Part shown: piece after piece, positions 51,210 to 64,000 of the stretch
Numbering within the stretch: the stretch's first letter is position 1
Layout: every line of letters begins with the position of its first letter
Source of the DNA: Anas platyrhynchos
Taxonomy: Eukaryota > Chordata > Aves > Anseriformes > Anatidae
Assembly (NCBI RefSeq): GCF_047663525.1
Contig: NC_092591.1
Span: 26,817,001-26,881,000 of the forward strand
Direction of reading: 5' to 3'
DNA: 64,000 bases
Notes under the pieces: model-generated
What the model saw: the letters and a program-made list of their open reading frames with translations, nothing else
Told to the model about the DNA's origin: nothing
Databases searched by the model: none
Made by a program: the position numbers and the translations under genes

Positions 51210-53360
51210 ACTGAGCCTTTCTAAAACAGGCTATAACATTGTTTTGGATAGTCTTACAAGGCTTTAGAAATATCCAGAGAGGTATTATTTAGAAATACTC
51301 AGAGGCTGTCCTCTTGGGGGAGACTTTGACTCCCTTTGTGTATTGCCTAGTCTGCACTTTGCATTCTCTTGTCTTCACTAGATTTATTCTTGGCATCTTG
51401 AATCCTTGGGTGTCCTAGACATGCAGGCAGGGAAAAAACTTAGTAAATGAATGCGGTTCTTCCTCTGTACAAAGGCAGTATCAGGCATATCTAGGCCATC
51501 CCGTATAGAACACCTAGTCATTTTGATTAATTGTCTAAACCTGTTCCTGGATCCTACGTGAAGATGATCCCACAGTCTAAGTGAAGTTGTCTACAATAAT
51601 GCTTGACTAACATTACAGTTATGAAGTTTTATTGCACTGATTAACTGAAATCTTGCTTATAATAAATTCAGAATTTATTATTTTTTTAGATGGAGAGAAC
51701 TTAAGCCATATTCTTTAATTTCATTTTTTTATACATTTAAGGTATTTTGCCATATATTCCTTAAGTCTTTCCTGTGTGAGGCAAAACAAGTATGTTCTTT
51801 CTAACTTTTTGTTGTTGTTCACTGTAATTCCTAAACTATCAATATTACTAATTTTCCTTTAACTAGCTTGCATTTTGGGTAAGTGTGAGGCCTAGAAGAG
51901 ATTAAAACTCTGCTAAGGTAGAGATTAAATCTGCAATGGTAGAAAAATACATGTAACCTAATAGCAAGTCATACACGACAGTTCAGTGCACTATAAGGTA
52001 TCTAGTGCTGCTCAGTAATGAATAGGGAAAATGTAAGGATCCTACTATACTTAATCTATAAGTCTGTCTCTGCATTCAGCAATCAGTGGTTTAAAAACTT
52101 CCTGAACTGGTGGTTGCATCTGCATCATCATATTTAATAGGCCCTGATGGGCTAATTGGTTGAAAAAGAAGTTAGACAAATCTTATGGTTAATCTTCAAA
52201 GCATCTGGTGACACTGAGTTCCTCAATTTACGTGCTATCCACACAAAAAACATATTTCCCACAGCTTGTCTCAGATGTGTTTGCCTGGCAATTTAACCAC
52301 TGCTCCCTCCCTCCCCGTTAGCTCTTGCATCGTGAGAAATAGCAAATGTTCTTCACGTCTTCCTTATCACTTATGTTTGCACAGACCTGTGGCATGCTTC
52401 TTTTCTAGTACCAAATGTGTACCGCTCCTGTAGTCCTAGAATAAGATTGACCTTTTCTAGACAAATTATAACAATTGGTTTGCACTCTGGGCTCCTGTTC
52501 AGTTTGTGGTTTGGTTTAAGTCCTGACCATTTCTTTCAGGGAAGTTAGTCCCCTTTGTGAATAGGTGGATTTTTTTTCTTTCTCATCTGTATCATAGGAC
52601 TTCACACTTCTCTTTTCATCATGAAAGACAAAGTTCAGCAGACATTTATCCTGCAGGTAGGGATCACTGGAATCAGTACTGTGTGTCTTCACTAAGGGCA
52701 CCAAAACTCTGTATCACAAGATATGTTTAACCAACAGTTCTCTTTCTAGTTCTCTACTTCTACATTTATTTATTTATTTTTCAGGAACAAAAACCAGAAG
52801 CTTGTCTCTATGAAGCTACCTAAATTTAATCCATTGATTAGTGCCAAGGAATAAGAGAGTGCTTCTGGATGGGTAGGTGGCATCTGGGGATTTGATTGCC
52901 TGAACTTTGAGAATTCAGGATTATTGGCTATGCCAGAGTAGTCTGAGAACCTTTCATCCACTTTGATTGCTGTTTCCACAACAGAAAGTAATAATTAAAT
53001 GCTGGGCCCCAGTCAAACTAGTCTGCCAGTTCTCGCATCATATGTGGTATTTCACCTGAACAGTTCCTTCCAGCTAAACAAATGAGGTGATCACTTAAGG
53101 GTCAAATTTTTCATCTTAAAGCTTAAGGAGAAGTGCTGGGAGATGTGATCCCTAAAGGCAAGTAAAAATATAATTTTATATTTTTTTCATTGGAAATTCA
53201 TGACTTCTTGAAGTCTTAGGGAGGGTGTAATGTTGAAAATTGAGTTAAGTTGCATATGATTCGCTTAAATCCCTGTTTGCTGCCAGGAGCCAGTGTCTTG
53301 GAGCTTAAGCTGCTGTTTGGAGAGCTGGATGCTAACTTGCTGCCTTCTGCCAACCTCGGG

Positions 53361-53402
53361 CTCGGTGTCACAGTGCTGCACCGAGCCACCAGAGGGAGAT
53401 GG
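53361..53402 (+). promoter_or_regulatory. Inverted repeat followed by CTCF-like site
   Basis: A perfect 7-bp inverted repeat (CTCGGTG at 53361-53367, CACCGAG at 53379-53385, 11-nt loop) abuts CCACCAGAGGGAGAT (53386-53400), which resembles the CTCF core CCAC-YAG-RKGG on the + strand. The surrounding 150 bp are richer in G+C than the flanks. Confidence 0.3.
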
Positions 53403-56400
53403 AGGGTAAATTTCTCAGAGGACCTGGGTTTGGCTCTCCAGCGTCTCTGCAACCTTTCCAGGGGCTGTTGTACCCTGAGGATGGCCACCAGAAAGGCGCA
53501 GGCTCTGCTGCAGGCATTGCATGTGTGCACGCCTGTATGTGCTGGGTAAGGTTATAAAGCTGGATGAGCTAAAACTACTGCAGTTACAAAAGGTATCCAG
53601 CGCAGGCTTTTGCCATCTCTTACCTCTTTTCCTAATGTGGCCTGATTTAATGGCATTGATTGTGATTAAATAACCTTTGGTGCTTTGTAGAAGTGAGTTT
53701 TTGCAGCTGAAAAAAGCTGCATAGCAGTCATGCAGAGAGGCAAAACAGCCTCTTCGTTCCACTTTTTCTTCCTGTAAGCGGTATGTGTGTTTTATCACTC
53801 GCTCTTACGTGCATACTTCTAAAACACTGATTTTAAAAGCTGGAAAGCTGCTGTTTCAGCTCTGCTCCAAATGTTTTAAGGATGGCTCTGCAGGGTTTTA
53901 GTGGGACCAAAGTGACCTGCAGGTAACCCACTGTTATGGGCTTCTCTGGAGGATGAAAGTGCCAGCATTCTGTGCAGGACACTGCATGGACAGTGGTGTT
54001 GGAACAACACGACATATTTTATGGGATTTTACAAGGTTTTAGGAAGGAGGTTTCTCATTGGGTAATTTATGAGGGTAATGAAAAAATTGTGAGGTCTGCT
54101 GTGATTACAGTTTGGAGCAACCAAACCTTTGTCATTTATGGAAGTTGTGACTATTCCTTGCCCCATTCTGTAACTTCTTTCCTGCAGAGAAGTGTCCTGC
54201 ATGCTTTCTTTAAAATACAGCAGCAGCTGCTCCTGCCTTTCTGCAATGCCACAAATCTCCTGCTGAAATGGGGCGAGATGCTGCAGTTTCCTGCACAAAT
54301 TAACCACAGACTTCAGCTGCTGAAGTAATTGCCTGTGGGAAGGGGACAGCATGTAATTTGAGAAAGGATTTTTGCCTTCCCTACTGCGTGTAGGAGAAAC
54401 CTGCTTGGTACATATGCCTGGTGCTGGAAAATCAGAAGGGCTGGAGAAAATGGCTGCACCTGTGCTCTGTAAATGTGTCCACATCATCCTTATACAGGCT
54501 TGCTCACTTGTCACTTCTTTCACCTTGGTGATATCTGGAGGGTGCTGCTGTACTAAACCTTTATTTTGAGCTCTTTGCAGTCCCTCAATGTTCTTTCAGT
54601 AATGTTATGTGTCTGGTTTAATTGTAATAAATGCTGTATTTATGTCCATAAAAATAATGAAAGGGCTTTGTTCCTCATCCACATACTACTTATTCTACAT
54701 ATCTGACCTCAGGAAAGTTACTGGGAATCTTCTGTAGAGCACAGCTGGGTGCTGGTGATGATACAAGTGGGGGATGTGAAAAACATACGGTGGCCCTACC
54801 TCTACATTAAGGATAATATAATTATGTGTAACACAGGAAATTACAGGCCAAATGCTGACCACTGCATCCTATGTAGATTTTGCTGAGATTGGCTTTGATT
54901 GTCAACTGGTGGCCAGAAATGAGCTGTGACTCAGTTTTCTCTAAGGCCACCCACCTGGTGGCTCAGAGGCACTGGAGTAGGCAGATTGCTTGTGGCTGCA
55001 GCAAATGCTACAGCCAGAGGTCAAGTGGGCAGGAGATGGCATTTCCCTGCCCATGCAAAATGGGTTGTCCTGATCCTATCTTATTGGTAGATTTGTTTTA
55101 GGCCAGATGTGAGCTGGCTCCATGTACTGTAGTATTAAAACTTCATATATATTTATGCACACCCTCATTGGAGAAGTCTCAGTATCAGATTTTGATGTTA
55201 GTCATGAAAATCTGTTGGGAGGGATAGGTAGGAGGAAGTATTCACAAACTATTACTCCAGGGACTTCTGCTAACAGGCTCACCAACCCACTGCACTGAAT
55301 TGGCTGAAAACCCCTGTGGGAGGTGAACTTTGAGATGCTTGCAGATGGAGCTGGGATGGCCTTACCTGCTCAAAATATAGCTGTGAGTACAAGCTCCAGC
55401 AAGTCCCATGGATGCTGGTATTTGCTGCTATGGCCTCTAGGTACTCTGGTGAGAACGACCTTTGTGGGATACAGGAGTGATTTGCTAATCATCAGGAGTA
55501 AGGAGGGTGTGGCAGGGGAGGGATTGTTCCATACACAATCTGTCTCATATGCTTTCTCCGTTGACTCCTGTAAACCACAGAAATCCCAACATGCTTCTGT
55601 CTGGAGGGAGAAAGAGGTGAGGTGAACCTTTAGTCTCACCTATACATCGGTCCTTATGATGTACTTGGGTGGAGAGACAGAGCCAATGAATCCCTAGAGA
55701 GGAAAAGGCAAAGGCCTAGCAGATGCCTCTGAAAAGATGTGGTGGTAGGGATTTTTTTTTCCTCCTTTGACCTAAATCAATGAAGCCATTTTCAAAGTAG
55801 ACCTGAAAGGATGGGGTTCCTTGCACACCTTCAGGCTTGTTTAGTCACAGGTGAGCCCCCTGCATCTAAGCCACCTGTTTCTGTGCATTGAATCAGTGTT
55901 GTCTACAGAGGTGCCAATAGAACTAACATTTCCTTTGTGAAAACCATTGTTTGCATGAAATTCATGACCTTTAAAGGAAGGGGAAGAAATATCAGCCTTT
56001 TTGTAGCCATTCCAGCTTAGCAGGTGCGATGGACAGGACGGTCAAACTTTGCTGTAGGTGGAGCAAGAGGAGAAATCCTGGAGGCCTGCTTGTATTTGTG
56101 CACTCATCTTCTCCAGGGAGGCAGTTGGTCTAGCATGCTGCCCATGTAGCAATGCTGCTGGGCTGAGAAGGGGAGAAAGGTAGGGGTTAAAATGCAGAAA
56201 AACTTGCTCTTTGGCTGTCAAGCTGACAGCAAGCTTGTCTTTCTAAGCCACAAGAATTCCACTGTTAAGGAAATTAGTACCTGAAGCTAGCTTGCAGGAG
56301 AGCAAGCCTTGAGATAGTCTTGGTACATCCTAGTTATTAGTGTACTCAGTAAACAAAGGTTTTGTGGGAGAAGAGCCTGCTTTGTGACCCTCCTTTGTTC

Positions 56401-59400
56401 GGCCTTGCTTTCACATTCTCCCTCAGTTCTTTGTGTAATGTTAGAACAAATTTTGATAACTTATGTGGCTGACCTAGAGCTCAGAAAACTGGAGAAAAAA
56501 ATATCAGGAAAGAAAGTATAGTGTCAGTGCTTCTCCCTGCCTGGTCACTGCTCCTTTTCCCTAGCCCTGGCTGCCAGTAGCTCAGGTTGATCTTGAAACA
56601 GAGATTGCTGGGTGGGAGGAGAATTGAGCAGCAAAAAGGCAGGCAGGACCTCAGCATTACAGGAACTAATATTTTCTGGGAAGGAAAAACAAAAAAAAAA
56701 AAGAAATCCCTAAGCAGCTCTGAAAGTCACCACATTACAAGAGGGTGCACTGAAATGTGTTGCTGGTGCCTGAAATCATTCAGTATGTCTTGGCTATGTC
56801 AATGGCTTGCACATGCTTTTTTTTTTTATTTTTTTTTTCCTTTGAGTAGCAAAAATGGCAGATGATAGATTTCTGGGGTTGGTAGTGTGGTTCAAATCAA
56901 TTTATGTTGTCCCGGGTTCCTCAGAGTGCAGTCCAACAAAATGAATTCAGTTGTTTTTGTGCCAACAAGGGCCACATCACGACTTGACTTTCACAGCCAA
57001 ACCGGAGGGGTAAAATTCTCACCAGCCTTCTGTTCAGTAGGTACGCAGCGCTTTCTTCTGTACTGAAACCTAAACACAATCACCCAAACTTGTCCAGTTT
57101 GTAGAACTGAACCTGAAAGATCACATGCCCAAACCTTCTCTCTGAATTTTGCCGTAATAGTTTCTATCAGAAAATGGGATGCAAAGTGAAACAGAAGAGC
57201 TGTTCATCACCTGCCTGTTTTAATCAGGATTCCACCTGGTGAGAAATTGTAGTGAGGTTCAGTCAGATTCTTGCTGCTCTGCAGTGATTTTCCTATCTCT
57301 ACTTCAAACCACCCTCTGTGGTGTTTTTTAGAGAAAGAAGAATGTGCTGCTCTGCTCCACAGAAGCTACTTATAGCAATGTTCATGGTGCTGGAGGGATG
57401 TCAGCTTTCCTAAGCTGTGGGGCAGGGGGTAAGCAGGGATTCAAGATAAGAATAGCACATGAAATCTTAAATTTGACAGGCCTGTCAGGGAGGAAATTAC
57501 AGCTTGGAGGAGGAAAAGTGGTTGTCTTTTCGAATTTTCTGTAGTAAATATAAAGTCTGGGGGTTTTGGCGGTGAGGAGGCAGTTCCACCAGGAATGTGT
57601 AAGGCTTTGTTTGGGACATGCCTGCCACAGCTGTTTTCCATTATAAGAGAGCAAGAGGAGGACTTGGTGACAAGGAACACTCTATGCTGTGGTAGAGCTG
57701 GTGTAAAAGGCAGGCTAAGGGTTAGAGGCTGGAAGATGCTGGAAATCACTTAAACAGCCCAGGTGGTACTTGAATGAGCTTGGCATTGAGTTGTCCTTTC
57801 CTTCCCTTCTCCACTGAAACAATAAATTGCTGACCTCACCTGGCAGTAACTGCAATGCAGTTTCCAGCTGTACCAGGGGCTGGACTCTTGTCTCTTTATA
57901 GTCTGTGTTTAAGAATATTTTGCTTGCTTTTTAAATTATATTTTAAAGCCTGTTCTCAGGCCAGCTTGAATGTGTACTGTGGAAGAAATACTGGTATTTA
58001 TGGCTGCTACGCTGAGTTTCTGCAAAAACTTACACCACAGGGAGTGGAGGGCAGAAGGGAGGATGAGAGGTGTGGAGAAGAGCTCTGTAGCTCTGATCTA
58101 GAAATGTGCTGGCGCACATACATGCACTATCACAGGCTGTTCACAGGTCAAGAGTTGCTCTGGCCTCATCTTTGAGGCAAGATCAGTGTGTCATCCCAGT
58201 GTTGGAACAGGGATGTCCAGTAACATTGAGATACCCCTTACCCGCCGGTTGTGCAGAAGAGTCCCACACAGGGTACAGAAGCTCTGTTTGTCACCACCTG
58301 TGTGGCTGCTTCTCTGGAGATCAGCCTGCAGTTGTGCCACCTTCTGTGAGCCATCCTCTCCTCAGCAGACTTGGGCTGGCTTAGTCAGTTGGCCAGACCT
58401 TCCCCAGGGGAAGAGGAGACACTTCCAGATAGCACAAGCGTTAGTGAAGTGGGACCAGGTATTTGGGTGCTGTGAACACCCAGCAACTAGGCCTGAGTTT
58501 CTGAAGTGCCACCCTTGGGCCCAGTCTTTCCATCCTTAGTACCCTGAGATGTTTAAGAAATCCAGCCTTTTATTTCAATGTTTATATGACTGCCAGTCTA
58601 CACACCTGGTCTTGCATTGTGTGTGTATGTAAGATATTGGGATATTTCACTTTACTCTTCCTGGTTGCCGTCCTATTTTAAGGGAAGGAGGTGAATGATT
58701 TTTTGCTTGTCCTCTAAGTAAGACTCAGCACTGATGATGTCCTACCTTACAGGAATACCAGCTTACTAATGAGTTTGGTCTTTGAATTCAAAGCTGTTTG
58801 TTTCCCACCTATTCCAGCCTGGGTTGTGCCCACAAACTCCTTCAGAGTCCTTTTGGATTATTTCTTATAGTTAAAGAGCAAATAAACGAGAGTTCCTCTT
58901 GTTTATGAGGGAAATAAGAACGTTAAAACCAAAAACTGGCCTGTTCCCTGAGGACATGTTATTGTGATAACGGGGAGCTGATGACTAACCCAGGGCAGTA
59001 CCAGAAAGCCAGCATGATGACCACCACTCCTACCAGGGCTCTGGTGTTGGCTTCTTACAGTGACATCACGGCGCCAGGAGCTCAGGCCAGGGACAGTCAT
59101 GGAGCCAAAGAAAATATTTAAGCAAGGGCTGATGAGCACAGACTGCGTCTCTAACGTCATGTGTTTCTTGGAAATTTGAGTGCTAAGAGCTCAAGCTTTT
59201 TCACTTCTGCTGTAACAACAAGTCAACAGCTCAGACTACCTCCTTCCCTCAATCTTTTCCCCTATCTCTTCTCTTCCAACTTATTTTTTATTATTTTTCC
59301 CCGTGGGTCACAAATAATGATTATTCTTCACTTACAAGGCTTGAAAATAGCAGGGAGGTATGGAAAGAAGGATTCAGCCTCTCCCATCCAGATAGCATGG

Positions 59401-61134
59401 GCTGGAACACAGAGAAAGCAACAGGCTTTGTGTCCTTTCTCCTGGCAAAGACAGGACAAAGATAATATGCAGGTCAAGTTGCCCAAGGAGAGGGTATCAA
59501 TAAGGCATTGATGAATTTTGGAAGGATAGCTTAGTTGTTGTTTCTCTTTCTTTGTTCTTTTTGGCCTCTCAAACAGGTTACAGAACTAGAACAGGTCTGG
59601 CTCCTGCTTCCCAGTCAGCTGAAATTCCACGGGATGTGGCTTCTCTGCTTTTCCTCTCCAGTCCTCCAGAGATGAGACTTTCATACTCCAAATACAACCA
59701 CTTCAGAGAGAAGGCACAGGCAGACTTCCCCACACCCATTTTCTCCAAACAAGCAATGTGAGTGCTCCCCCTTTGACCAAGTAGCAATACAAAGTGCATT
59801 CCACAGCTTCTTGCTGAAATTCACTGCCATAGGTTTAGCTACCACTTGCCCTCTTTTAATTGCAATTATTCAAAGACATACCTTTTAGTTCAAGTAGGAG
59901 GAGTTCTGGTGTTTTATACTAAGTAGAGTCATGATCAGATTTCAGCCTGAAGTTTTTGGAGGCTTGAAAAACCTTTCCCCCCCCCCTAAATCCAAGCTGC
60001 TTAATAACCTGTTGCAGCTTATACTTACTAATGGTCTCACACAGAGCTATTGCCCCTATGTAGATTTCTTTTTTTTTCCCCTGGCATGCTTTACTGAGGT
60101 TAGTCTTTTAGTCTTGGCAGATAAAGTGTGAGCTCCTTGTTTGCAAGTAGCTGCTTTATACATTCCACTTTGGCTTTTTATTGCCCAGTTGCTAAGGGGC
60201 CTTTATTTCTGTTGTGTTTTCCCTTTATTTTCCATTTGGTTTTGGGTTGTTTCAGAATTTATAGTGTCTTTTTGCAATAATAACAGATGTCAGCGTGGCT
60301 TGTCTCATGTCATAGACTGTGTAGACCAAAACAGGATTGACCGCCGTTGAACTGGGCCTCTTCACATGAGCAGGCGGTGCATCCTAAAAGTCCTTTGGGA
60401 CTTAAAGGAAGGTAAAGACATGATTTTAACATGAGGAATCTTTTGTTTTCCTCACTGATGAATTGATGGAAGGTGGTGTAGTTGTGATGTAGTGTTCTTT
60501 ACGTATGGACTTCAAAACATTTCAGAGGAAAGTAGGATTCTTCTCCCTTTTGTAGGTGGTTAAAGCAAAGCACACAGTAAAAGTATCATCAGATGCTGAA
60601 CTTGAGAATACAACCCAAGCATTCAGCACCTCAGACCATGCCCTCTTCATTAGGTGATGTTGCCTCTATTTTCATTCCATTGCTGTCCAAATCTGCCTGC
60701 TGCACAGTGAAAAGTGTGTGCAATGGCTGTGGCTGGATGGGCATCTTGTTACCCCATGAAACCACAGAGCAGCATCAGCAATTTGCAGTGTGGCAGAGCC
60801 CTTTCTAATGCCATGACTTCCGAGATTACTAAAGTAAAGCAGCTTAACAGCTTTATCTACTTCTTTATTTTTTCCCCCTTCTTGGTGAGTATTTTTTTTT
60901 TTTTAAGCCTGGGCAAGAGAAGAGAAGCTAGTCAATTTGTACTTCAGTTCATTAGCACTGGTTTACCCCTTTGGGCTACTGGGCATCCTAGTAAACTAAT
61001 GCAATTCTTTTGTAAGGAATTGTTAAAATCAGGGTGAAAAAGGGACAGCAAGAGGTCAGCTGGCCCATGACCCAGCCTCAGGAGAGAACTGACTGTGTGC
61101 AATAAATCTGAGGTGTGTGTCTTACTGGATTGCT

Positions 61135-61260
61135 TAAAACCTCTGGCAGGGCTGATTCCTCACTCTCCATTAGCATCTGTTCCAGCTAGCCTTATAATAA
61201 TTTTCCTCAGTTCTAACCTGGACTTCCCTTGCTGTGATTTGAGCTTCTTGACCTGTTTAC
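61135..61260 (-). mobile_element. Old CR1 remnant (3' region)
   Basis: The + strand here reads ATCTGTTCCAGCTAGCC and CAGTTCTAACCTGGACTTCC, followed by TTGCTGTGATTTGAGC. The same order of segments occurs in the younger CR1 at about 37.68-37.77 kb (CCTGTTCCAGTG, then TAGCCTGAACCTCCCC, then TTGCAGCTTGA). This suggests a much-diverged CR1 3' part on the minus strand. Edges are approximate. Confidence 0.45.
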
Positions 61261-63482
61261 CAAGGGTGTAAATTTTTTTCTTTTCTCTTTAAAGAAGCTA
61301 ATAGTCTTCTCACTTTTCTCAGTTCTCTTTCCTATAGACCAGCCAATCCTGATGACTGTTGCAGCTACTGATGCCATTTTCCAATGAATATCACAGCTAC
61401 TCTGTAGCATTTTCATCCAACCCATATTTTTCTGGTTAGCTTTTGAGGTCATGTGAAACAGTGCTAAAGCCCTTAGCAGAGTTAAAGTATGTGGTTTCCT
61501 GTGCTTGTCATCTGTCTGTATCATAAAAAGGAATTTAAACACGCTTCAAGTGATTTGTTTGTGACAGATGTGTGCTGGATGTTACTTACCTCATGATTTA
61601 CCTGGTGGGTGCTTCCAAACGGTTTGTGTTGGTTTTTGTTGGAATTGAAGTTGAACTAAGCAAGTCATGCTTCTGAGTCCTCCCTTTCCCTTTTCAAAGA
61701 TGAATACAGTCTGCATTCAAAATGTGTGGATGACTCTTCTGTCTTCCAGAAACTTTCCAATCCTGCACAAACTGTCAGAGATTACCTGTAATGGCTCTGA
61801 AGGTTCTCCTAAATTTCCCAGGATTAATAATATCCAACTAAGAACAATGTATCAAGTCTATTCTGTTCTTCCTGAATTCTATCCTGAGGTTTTCCCATAC
61901 ATTGTTATTAATTATGTTGACTGCCTGATCCATAGTGGTTTAAAATGATTTTTTGCTTCAGTGTCTATTAAAAACTATGCCTGCTTCATGACATCTAACA
62001 AGAGACTTCATTGTCTTGTAGTAAATCAATTCCTCAATTGTTTTCCTTTCTCTGTTATTCTAACAAGGCAAGCTTTGTCATCTTTCTTCTCCATGCTAGT
62101 TGTATTTTTGTTTCTGCCATGGCCTCCCTGATTATCTCTGTATACCTGTACCGTTGTTTTATATCCACAGGCTTTCATTCTGTGGGGAGGGCTGCTGAAG
62201 AAGTCATGATTTGGTCTCTTTGTCCCTGCAACTTTTATGTTAGGGCAGTTTGTGTCTTAGGTACCCTTTCTTTAAGGATAGGAGACCTGTCTGAGCTTCT
62301 TTCCCATGAGATCTTTCCTCTGAATTCTGTTCATTTAATTCCATGTTCCTTACAATAGCTTAAACTGTTTTTTCTCGCTCTTTCTTAAGGCTCTGAGGCT
62401 TTGTTGTTTGGTCACTCTCAACCAGCTTGTGTTCCTCCTTTGTTTCAGTGTGTTTCAACACTACTAGCATCAAATAGGGAGGACTTCAATCCTGTGTGTG
62501 GTTTCTCAAGATTTTGCATCCACAGTGTTTCTCCTCATGTATGGTTGAGGAACTTGTGGAACAGCCCATGCTCTGTGATATTCCTGTCTCACTAGTCCCT
62601 TCCTTCCCCTGGCAATTAAAGGTATTCTCATAATGAAAATTGCCATATTTCAATTTGGCTGAAGTTTTATAACTTGGTTTCTAAACAGTTTTCTTATGGC
62701 CTGAATTTACACCGGGTGTAAATTACACTTCTGTCAGGTTTTATTCTTGATTTACCAGCCACATTGAGGAATTCAGATGCTTACTTTACAAAATCCCCCA
62801 GGGAACGCAGCAGCAAGGAAAACCCAGAAATGCTGGAGAGGTGAAAATCAGTAAATCAAAGCTAACTTTAAGACTGGCCTGTTTCTGCAGTGAAGTCAAA
62901 CAGTAAACTGAAGATAGAGCTGGTGGAAATCTCTTGTAAAGACACTTTTTTTTCTCTGGAGTGAAGGAGTCCAAGATATTAACACTGTCATGTTTGGCAC
63001 AAATGCTCTGATATGTTGACTTAAGCAATTGTTTTGATCTCATAGAAATCCAGTTAATAAAACCCTAATACTTAACACTTCTGTTTCCTAAGCTGAACGT
63101 CGTAAGTTTTTTGTTTTAATTGATGATGCTATGCTGATATTTCATTAGTACAAGTATTAGCTTTCAAATAAATTCTTGTGCAGAAGTTCTGAACTCCTGA
63201 GTGGTGCCTCAGCACCACATTCCTGTGCCTCTGTATGTGCTGTACTGTACCAAAACGCGTGTCTGTTATGTATTTGTACTGTGCAAATATTGTTTGTTTA
63301 ATGTATGATCTCAGCATCAGAGAAATATCGGTGAACGTGAGTGGTGAAGTGTCCGGAATCATTAATAGATTAAAAAAACAAACAAACACCGCCTTGCTTT
63401 CCAACAGTGAAAGGTGCTACAAAAATCGTAGGTATTAGTTGGACTATCCGGACCTGCGGTGTGGCTGGTGATGCTCACCAAT

Positions 63483-63497
63483 GCTGCCATCTACGGG
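63483..63497 (-). promoter_or_regulatory. CTCF-like site, minus strand
   Basis: The complement reads CCCGTAGATGGCAGC. The last eleven bases (TAGATGGCAGC) fit the CTCF core exactly; the first four deviate. Binding cannot be inferred from sequence alone. Confidence 0.35.
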
Positions 63498-64000
63498 AAG
63501 TTATTCACCATTACCGACCTTCAGGCACATTTCACGCTGTTGCACCACCACAGAAATAACTTCAGTTTTCTGTACAGAGTTTCAGTCAACTGACTTGCAA
63601 CACAGTGAACTCAGTGTGGGCATATCATAGGTTCTCCTGTTTACGAAGTGCTAAGAGGATAATGTTCAAGAGAATGCTAAATGTAGGAAACTTGCACGTG
63701 TATGTATTGATGCCTGCATAAATACTATAGAAATACTATAGGAAGTCAGGACTCTTTTCCCATTTACACCTGTCTGCAGCTTTTCCTTTGCACGTCACTT
63801 TCTTTTTTTTTTTTTTTTCCCTTACCTTCCACCTCCTTTCTTTGGCAGCCGACAGGAGCACTTGGTGCGATCCCAGCAAGAACCACTCCAAGTGCTGTCA
63901 GCAGGCAGCTAGCACGTCGGGTTCATGTAACATTGCAATTGGGACCAGTTTCAACATCCACCATTTTAATATCTAAATAGTCATGGCACTGAGCCATGTC

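Larger units (their letters stand above)
39924..64000. other. Long intergenic stretch without a supported gene
   Basis: About 24 kb with no reading frame showing domain character and no CpG island. The longest frames (for example 164 codons on the minus strand at 54029-54523) are of a length expected by chance in 64 kb. It holds the simple repeats, duplication and possible regulatory sites listed separately. An AATAAA at 54627-54632 and a strong pyrimidine tract with TTTGCAG ending at 41827 could belong to an unrecognised non-coding transcript, but nothing joins them. Confidence 0.55.

Noticed and set aside
54029..54523. 164-codon minus-strand frame
   Set aside because: No recognisable domain; one or two frames of this length are expected by chance in 64 kb.

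Overview
The window is vertebrate nuclear DNA, most likely from a bird. It contains a roughly 2.4 kb CR1 LINE with the sauropsid-type 3' end (ATTCTATG repeats), has otherwise low recognisable repeat density, and carries introns with GT-AG boundaries and a CpG-island promoter. One protein-coding gene can be assembled with confidence, on the + strand: the orthologue of human C11orf24, a type I membrane, mucin-like Golgi protein. Three coding exons (26347-26503, 29727-29843, 30980-32139) join in matching phase to give a 477-residue protein. It has a signal peptide, a small cysteine-rich domain resembling MANSC, a long Ser/Thr-rich stalk, one transmembrane helix and a short tyrosine-containing tail. 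The tail matches the human protein almost exactly, as I recall that sequence.

Layout: 1-3.5 kb is non-coding upstream DNA. About 3.56-4.44 kb is a CpG island with CCAAT, GC boxes (in a perfect 26-bp tandem duplication), an E-box and two good splice donors. It is the only promoter-like region in the window and the likely start of C11orf24. From 4.06 to 26.25 kb is what would be a very long leader intron with a few possible untranslated exons. The coding part and 3'UTR run from 26.25 to about 32.8 kb and end with an AATAAA signal.

From 32.8 to 64 kb I see no supported gene. This stretch holds a degenerate tRNA-derived element (about 34.1 kb, minus strand), the CR1 LINE (37.5-39.9 kb, minus strand, broken), a 48-bp perfect tandem duplication (42.7 kb), several long poly-T/poly-A tracts, an older CR1 remnant near 61.2 kb, and possible CTCF-type sites at 53.39 and 63.49 kb in convergent orientation.

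In human the neighbours are LRP5 (divergent, upstream) and KMT5B (downstream). Neither is visible here, which fits a window lying between them, but that is inference.

The most interesting observation is that the N-terminal half of this C11orf24 encodes a recognisable MANSC-like cysteine motif, split by an in-frame 117-nt exon. I do not recall this in the mammalian protein. I found no CRISPR array, rRNA gene, intact transposon or viral element.
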